Origin: Methylosinus sp. H3A
GTDB taxonomy: Bacteria; Pseudomonadota; Alphaproteobacteria; Rhizobiales; Beijerinckiaceae
Assembly (NCBI RefSeq): GCF_015709455.1
Contig: NZ_JADNQW010000005.1
Coordinates: 3,182,001 to 3,246,000, forward strand
DNA: 64,000 nucleotides
Direction: 5' to 3'
The notes beneath the pieces are model-generated. The model was not told where the DNA came from, did no database searches, and saw only the letters and a list, made by a program, of their open reading frames with translations. Positions 1 through 12,308 of this stretch are shown here, piece by piece (position 1 is the stretch's first letter; the number at the start of each line of letters is the position of its first letter). Made by a program: the position numbers and the translations under genes.

Positions 1-284
1 GCGGGCTTGCCCGTGTTGGGACGCCGATAGATCGCGGCAATGCCCATCCGCTTCATCAGCGTCGCCACATGGCGGCGACCGACGACGACGCCCTCGCGCC
101 GCAAAAGATCGCGCAGCATCCGCGCCCCCGCAAAGGGATGGTCGAGATGCAATTCGTCGATCCGCCGCATGAGCTTCAAATCCTCGGCCGAGACCGGTCG
201 CGGCTTGTAGTAGACCGAGCTGCGGGCGACGCCGAGCGCTCGCGCCTGACGGGCGATGGGGAGCTCGGGGCTGCGGTCGATCAT
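1..284 (-). mobile_element. IS3-family transposase OrfB, N-terminal part (runs off the window)
   Basis: Reading from 284 leftwards the frame begins MIDRSPELPIARQARALGV and continues through the HTH_21-type region with YYKPRP, DELHLDHPFAGARMLRDLL and LMKRMGIAAIYRRPNTGKP. These are hallmark strings of IS3-family OrfB just before the DDE integrase core. The DDE core itself lies outside the window. The ATG overlaps the orfA stop (ATGA), the usual IS3 arrangement in which OrfAB is made by programmed frameshifting. Family-level assignment is firm; the exact IS cannot be named. Confidence 0.85.
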
Positions 285-372
285 CGTTTTACGCTCAGCA
301 ATCCCGCTTTGGTGAGCGCGCCGGACAAAAAATCATTGGTCAGCGTCAGTTCGCCGATCTTGGTGGACACCA
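281..372 (-). pseudogene. IS3 OrfA, last 30 codons only
   Basis: Only the C-terminal tail of OrfA survives (KIGELTLTNDFLSGAL, the coiled-coil end typical of IS3 OrfA). Upstream of about position 372 the frame runs into sequence unrelated to a transposase. The N-terminal helix-turn-helix of OrfA is therefore missing. The copy is broken and probably cannot transpose on its own. At the break the sequence GTGTCCAC occurs twice within 20 bases, possibly a trace of the joining event. Confidence 0.7.
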
Positions 373-396
373 TGTGGACACCACGCCGGAAAAGCG

Positions 397-419
397 AAAG
401 GCCGCCTCGCGACGGCCTT
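397..419 (-). terminator. Hairpin downstream of the tRNA-Gly fragment
   Basis: On the minus strand AAGGCCG and CGGCCTT pair around a short loop and are followed by TCGCTTTT. This is a Rho-independent-like terminator for minus-strand transcription coming from the tRNA-Gly side. Confidence 0.5.
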
Positions 420-450
420 CTCACAATACTCTGATTTCGATGAGGAAATT

Positions 451-502
451 TGGAGCGGGCGAAGGGATCCGAACCCTCGACCCCAACCTTGGCAAGGTTG
501 GG
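451..502 (-). tRNA. 3' half of tRNA-Gly(GCC), 5' half missing
   Basis: The minus strand carries an anticodon arm with stem CCAACC/GGTTGG around loop TTGCCAA (anticodon GCC). It is followed by a T arm (GAGGG/CCCTT, loop TTCGGAT), the 3' acceptor strand CGCCCGC, discriminator T and an encoded CCA. This matches the 3' part of alphaproteobacterial tRNA-Gly(GCC). The D arm and 5' acceptor strand (GCGGGCG...) are not adjacent. The preceding bases, GACGCCCTCGTCCCGACAGAA, cannot form a D arm. It is therefore a half gene, the usual product of site-specific integration into a tRNA 3' end or of a deletion. Confidence 0.75.
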
Positions 503-631
503 AATTCTGTCGGGACGAGGGCGTCCCGCTTGCCATGGATGCAAGCGAAGGCGAGGGACGGATCCCTTGACCCCCCAAATCTGCACCTTATCTTTGGAAG
601 GCTGTGGTTCCCCTGAGCTATAGCAAGCGAG
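503..631. other. Gene-less stretch with tRNA-like fragments
   Basis: No credible protein is encoded here. On the minus strand, TATAGCTCAGGGG near 609-622 resembles a tRNA D-arm, and TTCCAAAG near 594-601 resembles an anticodon loop. GGGATCC near 567-573 echoes the T-arm of the tRNA-Gly half. The pieces do not fold together as one cloverleaf by eye. It may be a degraded second tRNA copy or chance similarity. Confidence 0.3.
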
Positions 632-672
632 ACGCCCCGACCGTAGACTACGCGGCGGGGCGTTTCTTTTCT
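632..672 (+). terminator. GC-rich hairpin with T-tract
   Basis: ACGCCCCG (632-639) pairs with CGGGGCGT (656-663), followed by TTCTTTTCTT. On the plus strand this has the form of a Rho-independent terminator. No plus-strand gene ends just before it. Confidence 0.55.
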
Positions 673-789
673 TCCTCAGATTATGCCATGCACGCGGCAT
701 AGAGCAAGCAGCAGTTGAATCCAACACTCGCTATCTCGCCGTATGTGGAGTCGGGTTTACGCTTTCGCATCCCGCTGGTAAAAAAGATC

Positions 790-1119
790 ATGGTTCGTCT
801 GCTCCGCGCGCTTCTTCCCATCCTCGTGCTGGCTTCGCTGCTGGCCGGCGGGGGAGCGGCTCCGCGCGCCGATCGCGGATGCGATGGCATGAGCGCCGCG
901 GCTATGGACGATTGCCATAAAGCTGTCGGAGATCACGGCGCCCAAAGCGCCGACGATTGCACGGCAGTGTCTTGCGGCCAGGCCTCACCGGTCGCCGGCT
1001 CGATCGAAGCATTCTTCCGCCTGCCGGTCATCCCCGTGGTGGTCGCGATCGTCGCCGCGAGCGACGTCGATCCCACCTCCCTGGCCGGTTCTCCGGATCT
1101 TCGACCTCCGATCGCCTGA
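790..1119 (+). CDS. Small exported Cys/His protein at head of copper locus
   Basis: A 109-residue protein that starts MVRLLRALLPILVLASLLAGG, a clear signal peptide or membrane anchor. It is followed by a short segment with Cys and His (RGCDGM, DDCHKAVGDH, DDCTAVSCGQ) and a second hydrophobic stretch around PVIPVVVAIVAAS. The start at 790 places the hydrophobic N-terminus correctly; a longer form from 715 would add an unlikely 25-residue extension. It resembles the small DUF2946-like proteins that often precede RND metal efflux genes. Ninety bases separate it from the adaptor gene, so co-transcription is likely. A periplasmic copper-binding role is inference; no enzymatic motif is seen. Confidence 0.6.
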   Translation: MVRLLRALLPILVLASLLAGGGAAPRADRGCDGMSAAAMDDCHKAVGDHGAQSADDCTAVSCGQASPVAGSIEAFFRLPVIPVVVAIVAASDVDPTSLAGSPDLRPPIA

Positions 1120-1209
1120 AGCCATATTCGCCGGCTCCGCCGCTCACGCGGGGAACGGCTTCGTGAGCTTCAACGCAATCCGCCGCCGCTGCGGCTGGAG
1201 ATCGAAATC

Positions 1210-2745
1210 ATGCCTCCTTTCGCGCCTCTGTTCGGCGCGCTCGCACTCGCTGCGAGCGTGACCGCGTCCGTGCTTCACGCTTCCCATTCCGACGCGGCCC
1301 GATCGGATCACCCGACGGCAGTCGCCGCGCTCGACGATCCCATTCTCTTCTATCGCGATCCGATGGGGGGCGCGGAGGTCTCGCGCCATCCGCGCAAGGA
1401 CGGGATGGGAATGGACTTTCTGCCGGTGCGCCGATCGCGGATCGCGCCGTTCGTCGGAAAGCTTCCAGATCCGCCCGCGGCCTCGCGCGAGGAGCCGCTC
1501 TTCTACCGTGATCCGATGGGCGGCGACGATATTTCCGCAGGCCCGCGAAAGGACGGCATGGGGATGGACTATCTGCCGGTTCGGCCGGTCGATCTGCGCG
1601 CCGTCCTCCCCGAACTCTCCGCGAAGCCGCGTGCGAAGCGAATCCTCTATTACCGCAATCCCATGGGGCTGCCGGATGTTTCGCCGGCGCCGAAGAAGGA
1701 TGCGATGGGCATGGATTACACGCCCGTCTACGAGGGCGAGGACGTGGAGGCCGATGGCGCGGTGCGCATAGCGCCCGGAAAAATTCAGCGGACGGGCGTA
1801 CGCTCGGAACTCGTGAGGCGTCGGCCGCTCATCGCCAAGATTCGCGTGCCCGGCGCGGTGCAGGTCGACGAGCGCCGCGTCGCCGTGGTCGCGACGCGCT
1901 CCGAGGCTTTCGTCGAAAAGGTCGCCGAGGCCACGACCGGCGCGCGCGTCTCGAAAGGCCAGCCTCTTGTGCGTCTCTATTCGCCGGCCATCGCCGCCGC
2001 GGCGGCGGATTATCTGGTCTTCGCAAACTCTCGCAGCGGCGGCGACGCAGGCTTGATCGACGGCTTGCGGAGGAAGCTCGAGACCCTGAACGCGCCGCCG
2101 GAATTCATCGCCGAGATCGCCCGCAGCCGGCGTGTGCCGGCGAGCGTCTCCTGGCCGGCGCCGCGCGAGGGCGTCATCCTCGAGCGCAACGCCGTCGACG
2201 GAATGAAGGCCGAGGCCGGTCAAGTGCTGTTCCGCATAGCCGATCTCTCGGTCGTCTGGGCTCTCGTCGACGTCGCCGAGCAGGATTATGCGCGGCTGCG
2301 CGTCGGCCAAGCTGTCGAGATCAGGGCGCGCGGCCTTCCCGATCGCGTCTTCGCCGGCCATGTGACGGTCGTCTATCCGCAGATCAATCGCGAGACGCGC
2401 ACCGCGCGCGTGCGCATCGAACTGCCCAACGCCGATCTGATCTTGCGGCCGGACATGTATGTCGAGGCGGAGATTCTGGCCGGCGACGCCGAACAGATCG
2501 TGACCGCGCCCGAGAGCGCGGTGATCGAGACCGGCAAGCGCGCGCTCGTGCTGCTCGACAAGGGCGAGGGCCGCTTCGAGCCGCGCGAGGTGACGCTCGG
2601 CCGGCGCGGCGAGGGATTCGTCGAGGTGAGGAGCGGGCTCGACGAGACGGACCGCGTGGTGACGGCGGCCAATTTCCTCATCGATTCGGAAAGCAATCTG
2701 CGGGCGGCGCTGCAGACGCTCGCGGGAGCGGAGGCGACGCGATGA
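1210..2745 (+). CDS. cusB: CusB-like RND efflux periplasmic adaptor with three metal-binding repeats
   Basis: A 511-residue membrane-fusion protein of a heavy-metal RND pump that links the inner-membrane permease to the outer-membrane channel. A short N-terminal export signal (LFGALALAASVTASVL) is followed by three tandem heavy-metal-binding domains at about residues 45-74, 96-125 and 145-174. Each carries Y-R-D/N-P-M-G ... K-D-x-M-G-M-D-x-x-P-V. The HlyD/CusB core follows: barrel-sandwich hybrid (VPGAVQVDERRVAVV), short hairpin, then the second half (PREGVILERNAVDGM) and beta-barrel (PQINRETRTARVRI). Most CusB-type proteins carry one such N-terminal domain or none. The stop overlaps the cusA start, indicating translational coupling. 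Cu(I)/Ag(I) is the probable substrate, from the Met-rich repeats and neighbours. Confidence 0.93.
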   Translation: MPPFAPLFGALALAASVTASVLHASHSDAARSDHPTAVAALDDPILFYRDPMGGAEVSRHPRKDGMGMDFLPVRRSRIAPFVGKLPDPPAASREEPLFYRDPMGGDDISAGPRKDGMGMDYLPVRPVDLRAVLPELSAKPRAKRILYYRNPMGLPDVSPAPKKDAMGMDYTPVYEGEDVEADGAVRIAPGKIQRTGVRSELVRRRPLIAKIRVPGAVQVDERRVAVVATRSEAFVEKVAEATTGARVSKGQPLVRLYSPAIAAAAADYLVFANSRSGGDAGLIDGLRRKLETLNAPPEFIAEIARSRRVPASVSWPAPREGVILERNAVDGMKAEAGQVLFRIADLSVVWALVDVAEQDYARLRVGQAVEIRARGLPDRVFAGHVTVVYPQINRETRTARVRIELPNADLILRPDMYVEAEILAGDAEQIVTAPESAVIETGKRALVLLDKGEGRFEPREVTLGRRGEGFVEVRSGLDETDRVVTAANFLIDSESNLRAALQTLAGAEATR

Positions 2746-5700
2746 TCGGACGGCTCATCGCCTGGTCGGCGCGCAATCTCGTCCTCGTCTTCCTCGGCGC
2801 AGGTTTTGCGGTCGGGGCGGGAGCCTATGCGCTGCGCACGCTGCCGCTCGACGCGCTTCCCGATCTCTCCGACGTACAGGCGATCGTCTACACGGAATAT
2901 CCGGGACAGGCGCCGCAGGTGGTCGAGGACCAGGTCACCTATCCGCTGACGAGCGCCATGCTCACAGTGCCGCGCTCCAAAGTGGTGCGCGGCTTCTCCT
3001 TCTTCGGCGTTTCTTTCGTCTATGTGATCTTCGAGGACGGCGTCGATCTCTATTGGGCGCGCTCGCGCGTGCTCGAATATTTGAGCGCCGCGGCCAAGAA
3101 GCTGCCGCAAGGCGTGACGCCGGCGCTCGGTCCGGACGCGACGGGGGTCGGCTGGGTCTATCAATATGCGCTCGTCGCCAAGGAGATGACGCTCGCCGAG
3201 CTGCGCTCGCTCCAGGATTGGACATTGCGCTACGGCCTCTCCAAGGCCGAAGGCGTGGCGGAAGTTGCGAGCGTCGGCGGCTTCGTCAAGCAATATAATG
3301 TCGTCGCCGATCCGAATCGGCTGCGAGCGCTCGGCGTCTCCTTGAAGCAGCTGCGCGAGGCGATCCGCGCGAGCAACGCGGATGTCGGCGGCCGCACGGT
3401 CGAGCTCTCCGAATTCGAGTTCATCGTGCGCGGCCGCGGCTATTTGAAGAGCGCCGCCGATATCGAGCATATCGGCCTGCGCGCGGAGAACGGCACACCG
3501 CTGCTGCTGCGCGACGTCGCGCGCGTGGAGCTCGGGCCGGACGAGCGGCGCGGCGTCGCCGAGCTCGACGGCGAGGGCGAGGTCGCGAGCGGAATCGCCT
3601 TGCAGCGCTACGGCGTCAATGCGCTGAGCGTGATCGACAATGTGAAGGCGGCGCTGGCCCGGCTCGCGCCCGCCCTGCCGCAGGGCGTGGAGATCGCGAC
3701 CGTCTATGATCGCTCGCAGCTCATTCACGCGGCGATCGAGACGCTGCGTGGAACGCTCTTCGAGGAGAGTGTCATCGTCGCCCTCGTCTGCGCAGTGTTC
3801 CTGCTGCATCTGCGCAGCGCGCTCGTCGCGGTGATCATGCTGCCGGTCGGCGTGCTCCTCGCCTTCGCGGCGATGAGAGCGCTCGGCCTCGGCTCCAACA
3901 TCATGAGCCTCGGGGGCGTCGCCGTCGCCATCGGCGCGATGGTCGATGCCGCGATCGTCATGATCGAGAACGCCCACAAGCATCTGGAGCGAGCGCCGCC
4001 GGAAAAGCCCCGCATCGACATAGTGATCGAGGCGGCGAGCGAGGTCGGGCCGGCGCTGTTCTTCAGCCTGCTCGTTATCACCGTGTCCTTCCTGCCGATC
4101 TTCACGCTGGAGGCGCAGGAGGGAAGGCTGTTCGCGCCGCTCGCCTATACGAAGACTTTCGCCATGGCCGCGGCGGCGCTTCTGTCGGTGACGCTGGTTC
4201 CGGCGCTGATGGTCGTCTTCGTGCGCGGAAGCATCGCGCCGGAGGCGAAAAATCCGATCAACCGAGCGCTCATCTTTCTCTATCGCCCGATCATCGCGCG
4301 CGTCCTGAAGGCGAAGACGGCGACGATCCTTCTCGCATTTCTCGCGATCGTCGCGACGATCGTTCCGGCGCGCGAGCTCGGCGGCGAGTTCATGCCGACG
4401 CTGGACGAAGGCGCTCTGCTCTATATGCCGACGACGCTGCCCGGCCTCTCGGTCACCAAGGCGGCCGAGCTGCTGCAGACGCAGGACCGCATCATCAAAT
4501 CTTTTCCCGAGGTCGCGTCCGCCTATGGCAAGGCCGGGCGCGCTGCGACCGCGACCGATCCGGCGCCGCTCGAAATGTTCGAGACGGTCGTCAGCCTGAA
4601 GCCGAAAGATCAATGGCGGCCGGGAATGACGACGAGCAAGCTCGTCGCCGAGCTCGACGCCGCCTTGCAGTTTCCCGGCGTCTCCAACGCCTGGACCATG
4701 CCGATCAAGGCGCGGGTCGACATGCTCGCGACGGGCATTCGTACGCCGATCGGCGTGAAAATCTTCGGCCGCGATCTCGCGCAGATGGAAGGCGTCGCGC
4801 GGCAGGTCGAGGTCGTGCTGAAGCGCGTTCCCGGCACGGCGAGCGCCTATGCCGAGCGCGTCAACGGCGGCTATTTCCTCGACATCGTCCCCGAACATCC
4901 CGCGCTCGCGCGCTATAATCTGATGATCGGCGATGTGCAGGAGGTGATCGCCACCGCGCTCGGCGGAGAGACGATCACGACGACGGTCGAAGGGCGCGAG
5001 CGCTATGGCGTCAACATCCGCTATCCGCGCGAGTTCCGCTCCGATCCGCAGACGATCGCGAAAGAAGTGCTCGTGCCGCTGCCGCGTGGCGGCGCGGTTC
5101 CGCTGGGCGAGGTCGCGAGGATCGAGCTCATGCGCGGGCCGACGTCGATCCGCACGGAGAACGGCCAGCTCGCGGTCTATGTCTTCGTCGATGTGCGCGA
5201 CCGCGATCTTGGCTCCTATGTCGCCGAGGCGCAAAAGGCGGTGGCGCAATCGATCGCTTTTCCTGCCGGTACCTATGTGACCTGGAGCGGGCAGTTCGAA
5301 TATATGCAGCGCGCCGAGGCGCGATTGAAAATCGTCGTTCCGCTGACGCTCGCGATCATCTTCCTGCTGCTCTATCTCAATTTCCGTCGCTTGACTGAGA
5401 CGCTGATCGTGATGGCGTCCTTGCCCTTCGCGCTGGTCGGCGGCGTGTGGGCGATGTGGCTCATGGGCTTCGACCTCTCGGTCGCGGCGGCGGTCGGCTT
5501 CATCGCGCTCGCCGGCGTCGCCGCAGAGACCGGCGTCGTCATGCTGATCTATCTGGATCAGGCGCTGAAGGAGATCGCCGCCGAGCGCGCCACGCAGGGG
5601 CGCACCTTCACGCGCGCCGATCTGCAAGAGGCGATCATGCTCGGCGCCGTCGAGCGCGTGCGTCCGAAGATGATGACGGTCACGGCCATCATCGCCGGCC

Positions 5701-5859
5701 TGCTGCCGATCCTCTGGAGCCATGGCGCAGGCTCGGAGGTCATGCAGCGCATCGCGGCGCCGATGATCGGCGGAATGGTCTCCTCGACCGTGCTGACGCT
5801 CGTCGTCATTCCGGCGATCTATGCGCTGGTGAAGGGCTTCCGCTTACCCCGCGCCGGAG

Positions 5860-8694
<2,835 letters not shown>

Positions 8695-8969
8695 GGGAGA
8701 ACCCTTCAGAGACAATGGGGCGCGGATCGCCTCATTCGGAACGGCCGGTCATCGATCGGAAAACCAGAGATGGGAATATAGAGGCGGAAATCGCCGCGTT
8801 CGACCACCATTCCCGAGGTCGCATCCCGACGCTGGTCGCTTCCTCGAGCGGAGCTGGTGGCCGGGCCTATGGCGCCTATCCAATAGCCTTCCCGGAATGA
8901 GCGAGCTAACGTCGATCACGAAGTGATTCGGTGGCCAGCGTATGAATCCCCTGCGACCGAGGCTTCGCT

Positions 8970-9284
8970 ATGTCGTGGCGACCACATACGTCCGTCGCTG
9001 AGCTGCGGCCACTATTTTTATCTTTTATCTATATCCTCGAGAAGCTCGGCACTGTTTCATTGATCGTCGGAACAGTTCATGGCTGCGCGCCAACTCCGCT
9101 GCCCTTTGTCGCCCCTGAGCCATTTGACGCCGGCGCACCCGCGCCCGCTACACGTTATCAATCTACGATCGGCTCTTACGTCAGCCAACGGCCGGTCCGA
9201 CCAGGTTCCTGGAGAGAGCAAAATGCTCGGGTGATCCGATCATCGGATCACGGGCGTGACAGCGGCTCGGAGCATGCGCATTGA
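8970..9284 (+). CDS. Small putative lipoprotein preceding the TolC-like channel
   Basis: A 104-residue protein with a hydrophobic N-terminus (LFLSFIYILEKLGTVSLIVG) ending in a Cys at position 39 (VHGC) and followed by APTPLPFVAPEPFD and a tail with RPVRPGSWREQNARV. Small lipoproteins with this tail (YxS...RPVxPxxWxEQN) commonly lie directly before TolC-like genes in proteobacterial metal efflux loci, which supports this being a real gene. GAGG lies about seven bases before the ATG. Its TGA overlaps the TTG start of the next gene, suggesting coupled translation. The lipobox is not canonical. Function unknown; an accessory to the channel is inferred. Confidence 0.6.
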   Translation: MSWRPHTSVAELRPLFLSFIYILEKLGTVSLIVGTVHGCAPTPLPFVAPEPFDAGAPAPATRYQSTIGSYVSQRPVRPGSWREQNARVIRSSDHGRDSGSEHAH

Positions 9285-10795
9285 GTCGGCTCCGATGCTT
9301 TCCGTCGACGTCGCGACGACGTCGGCTCGGCTCGAGGATTCGAGCTGGCGCAGCATTGCTCTCTGCCATTACGCTCTCCGCTTGCGTCGGTTTTTCGGAC
9401 GACGGCGGCATGAGCATTGTCGCGAGCTTCGCCGGCAACCCGCTCGAAAAGGACGTGCTGGCGATCCGCACCCCGGAGGACGCTGCGTCGGCTCGAGCTC
9501 GCGTCGAGCTTCTGCTCTCGCGAGCGCTGACCGCCGACTCCGCGGTGCAAATCGCTCTGCTCGGCAATCGCAGACTCCAAGCGGCATATAACGCCTTGGG
9601 CTCCGCGGAAGCGGCGATGGTGAGAGCAATCCTTCCGCCAAACCCGAGCTTTTCCATTTCGCGGATTGCCGGACCGCTGAAATTAGAGCTCGAGGCGATC
9701 ATCGCCGCCGATATTCTCGCATTGGCGACTTTGCCGGCGCGGACGGAGATCGCCTCGGACCGGTTCCATCAGGCGCAGCTGCGCGCGGCCGAGGAGACAC
9801 TCCGGCTCGCAGCCCGCGCGCGGAGGGTCTACTATCGCGCTGTCGCTGCGCGGGAGCTCGTCGATTTTCTCGCCAAGGCGAATTCGACGGCCGAAGCGGC
9901 GGCGCAGCTTGCCAGAGCATTGGGCGAAACCGGCGCGATGAACAAGCTCGATCAGGCGCGCGAGCAAGTGTTCTACGCCGATCTCACTGCTCAGCTCGCG
10001 AAGGCTCGCCAGCGCGCGATCGCCGAGCGCGAGCAGCTGATCCGCTCTCTGGGCCTGTGGGGCGATGATCTCGTTTTCAAGCTTCCCGCGGCCTTGCCGG
10101 TGCCGCCCTCTCGTCCACAAAACATGCCCATGGTCGAGCAGGAAGCGGTGGCGCGCCGCCCCGATCTTTTCATCGCAGGCATAGAACTCGACGAGCTCGC
10201 AAAGTCGTATGGGCTCGTCGGAGCGACCCGCTTCGTCAATGTCTTCCAGTTGTCCGGCATCTACAAGGACACGCGAGAAACCGTCACCAGTGTTTCGAGC
10301 GACGGGACGATCGACACCGAGAATGTTCGATTCAAGGTTGTTGGCCCAGGCGCCACGATTGAGATTCCGATTTTCGATCTCGGCGAGGCGCGCACGCGCG
10401 AAGCGGAGCAGAACTACATGCAGGCGTTCAACCGCTTGGCGGCAAAAGCGGTCGACGTTCGTTCAGAAGCACGATTGGCGTATCGCACCTATCGCTCGAC
10501 GTGGGACATAGCAAATCATTATCGGCGCGAGATCTTGCCGCTGCGCAAGATCATCGTGGATGAAAGCCTACGGCGCTACAATGCGATGCTGATCGACGTC
10601 TTCCCACTGCTCGCCGAGGTGCGCCAGAGGATATTGGCGAGAATTGCGGCGATCGAAGCCAAGCGCGATTTCTGGCTCGCTAGCACAGACTTTCGAGCTG
10701 CGGTCATCGGCGGAGCCGAAGCGCGAGTCGAGGAGACGTCCCGGATCACGGACGGATGCGATCGGACAGTGACGAATGAGGGGGACAAACAATGA
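9281..10795 (+). CDS. TolC-family outer-membrane efflux lipoprotein
   Basis: A 504-residue OEP-family protein. A basic N-terminus and hydrophobic stretch (AALLSAITLSAC) give a lipobox with Cys35. The two long coiled-coil OEP repeats follow (ALLGNRRLQAAYNALGSAEA and later ARTREAEQNYMQAFNRLAAKAV), each with the heptad character that forms the periplasmic tunnel. The start is TTG at 9281, overlapping the upstream stop (TTGA), with GGAG nine bases before; no other start upstream of the signal peptide is available. It would complete a CusCBA-type export channel although it is separated from cusBA by copA. The stop overlaps the oxidase start (ATGA). Confidence 0.88.
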   Translation: MSRLRCFPSTSRRRRLGSRIRAGAALLSAITLSACVGFSDDGGMSIVASFAGNPLEKDVLAIRTPEDAASARARVELLLSRALTADSAVQIALLGNRRLQAAYNALGSAEAAMVRAILPPNPSFSISRIAGPLKLELEAIIAADILALATLPARTEIASDRFHQAQLRAAEETLRLAARARRVYYRAVAARELVDFLAKANSTAEAAAQLARALGETGAMNKLDQAREQVFYADLTAQLAKARQRAIAEREQLIRSLGLWGDDLVFKLPAALPVPPSRPQNMPMVEQEAVARRPDLFIAGIELDELAKSYGLVGATRFVNVFQLSGIYKDTRETVTSVSSDGTIDTENVRFKVVGPGATIEIPIFDLGEARTREAEQNYMQAFNRLAAKAVDVRSEARLAYRTYRSTWDIANHYRREILPLRKIIVDESLRRYNAMLIDVFPLLAEVRQRILARIAAIEAKRDFWLASTDFRAAVIGGAEARVEETSRITDGCDRTVTNEGDKQ

Positions 10796-12168
10796 TGTCT
10801 CGAAGGGGCTTCATCGGCGCCGCGGCTGGACTTGTAAGCGTCGCCGCTCTCAGCGGCCGCGTGCAAGCGGCGAGCATACCGGAAGCTCATTATGCGACGA
10901 GCGCGGCGACACAGCCTCCGTTGTCCCCCTCGAATGGTCCCGAATACCGACCCGTCGTGACGTTGAACGGGTGGAGCTTGCCCTGGCGCATGAACGAGGG
11001 CGTCAAAGAGTTTCATCTCGTCGCGGAAGCCGTCGAGCGTGAGTTCGCGCCCGGGATGAAAGTGCATCTTTGGGGCTACAACGGCCAATCGCCGGGTCCG
11101 ACCATAGAGGCGGTCGAAGGCGATAAGATCCGCATTTTCGCGACGAATAAGCTGCCGGAACCCACCTCGATCCACTGGCATGGAATCTTGTTGCCGAATG
11201 GCATGGATGGCGTGGCCGGCGTCACGCAGCCTCATATTCCGCCGGGCAAGACCTTCGTCTACGAATTCGAGCTGAAGACGAGCGGGACGTTCATGTACCA
11301 CACGCATTCGGACGAAATGGTGCAGATGGCGATGGGCTTGATGGGAATGATCGTCGTTCATCCGCGCGATCCCGAGCAGCATAGGGTCGATCGCGATTTC
11401 GCGTTCATGTTGGCCACCTATGACGTCGATCCCGGAACCTATGTGCCCAAGGTCGTGGAGATGACGAACTTCAATATGTGGACATTCAACAACCGGGTCT
11501 TTCCCGGCATCGCCCCGCTCGTTGTACGCTTGAACGATCGCGTGCGCGTGCGGATAGCGAATCTCAGCATGACAAATCATCCGATTCACCTGCATGGCCA
11601 CCATTTTGTAGTCACGGGCACGGATGGGGGCTGGATTCCTCGATCTGCTCAAATGCCCGAATCGACCGTAGACGTCCCTGTCGGAACGATTCGCGCCTTC
11701 GAGCTCGTCGCGAACAACCCGGGTGATTGGGCTTTACACTGCCACAAGTCGCATCACACGATGAACGCGATGGGCCATGATTTGAGAACTTTCATCGGAG
11801 TGAAGCAGAGCCCCCGCATTGTCGAAGCCATCACCAAATTGGTTCCGGATTACATGCCCATGGGTTCGTCCGGGATGGGCGAAATGGCGTCGATGCACAT
11901 GCCTGGGCCGAACAATGCGCTTCCCATGATGACGGGAACAGGCCAATTTGGACCTATCGAAATGGGCGGCATGTTCACGCTCATGAAGATCCGAGAGGGC
12001 CTGGCGCGCGACGACTATAAAGACCCGGGTCCATATGAGTTCCCGGAGGGGACCGTCGCTCATGAGGTCGAGGGTCGCCCTAAAGACGCGCCGCGGCATG
12101 ATGGAGTGACGAAAACGAAGAGCCCGAAAGCGCAACCGTCCGGCCATGATCAGCATGAGCATCATTGA
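10792..12168 (+). CDS. Tat-exported multicopper oxidase
   Basis: 458 residues. The N-terminus MMSRRGFIGAAAGL is a twin-arginine signal. Cupredoxin domains carry the copper ligands: HWHG, HTHSDE, HPIHLHGHH and HCHKSHH with downstream Met. This pattern matches the CopA/CumA/CueO group that oxidises Cu(I) to Cu(II) in the periplasm. Between the last ligands and the C-terminus is a Met-rich region (YMPMGSSGMGEMASMHM, then MMTGTGQFGPIEMGGM), and the protein ends in HDQHEHH; both are likely extra copper sites. GGGGGA precedes the ATG. It is the last gene of the plus-strand run 8970-12168. Confidence 0.92.
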   Translation: MMSRRGFIGAAAGLVSVAALSGRVQAASIPEAHYATSAATQPPLSPSNGPEYRPVVTLNGWSLPWRMNEGVKEFHLVAEAVEREFAPGMKVHLWGYNGQSPGPTIEAVEGDKIRIFATNKLPEPTSIHWHGILLPNGMDGVAGVTQPHIPPGKTFVYEFELKTSGTFMYHTHSDEMVQMAMGLMGMIVVHPRDPEQHRVDRDFAFMLATYDVDPGTYVPKVVEMTNFNMWTFNNRVFPGIAPLVVRLNDRVRVRIANLSMTNHPIHLHGHHFVVTGTDGGWIPRSAQMPESTVDVPVGTIRAFELVANNPGDWALHCHKSHHTMNAMGHDLRTFIGVKQSPRIVEAITKLVPDYMPMGSSGMGEMASMHMPGPNNALPMMTGTGQFGPIEMGGMFTLMKIREGLARDDYKDPGPYEFPEGTVAHEVEGRPKDAPRHDGVTKTKSPKAQPSGHDQHEHH

Positions 12169-12308
12169 AAAATGAAAATAGGCGATCTGATGGGCAAGAC
12201 GGTGTCGGCTCGCAGCAGCGGAACTCTATTTCGGCAGTGGGCCAGAGGCTGCTGATGCGCAGCGCGTAACAAGGATGCGCTTCGGGCGACTAAAATCGTG
12301 GCGGCCGC

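Noticed and set aside
374..616. Plus-strand frame with GAGEGIRTLDPN
   Set aside because: This string is the well-known false translation of a tRNA gene read in reverse; here it comes from the tRNA-Gly half.
2373..5723. A 1116-codon open frame on the minus strand
   Set aside because: It is antisense to cusA/cusB, is full of Arg, Asp, His and Gln from high-GC shadow reading, and has no domain. The RND genes on the plus strand are certain.
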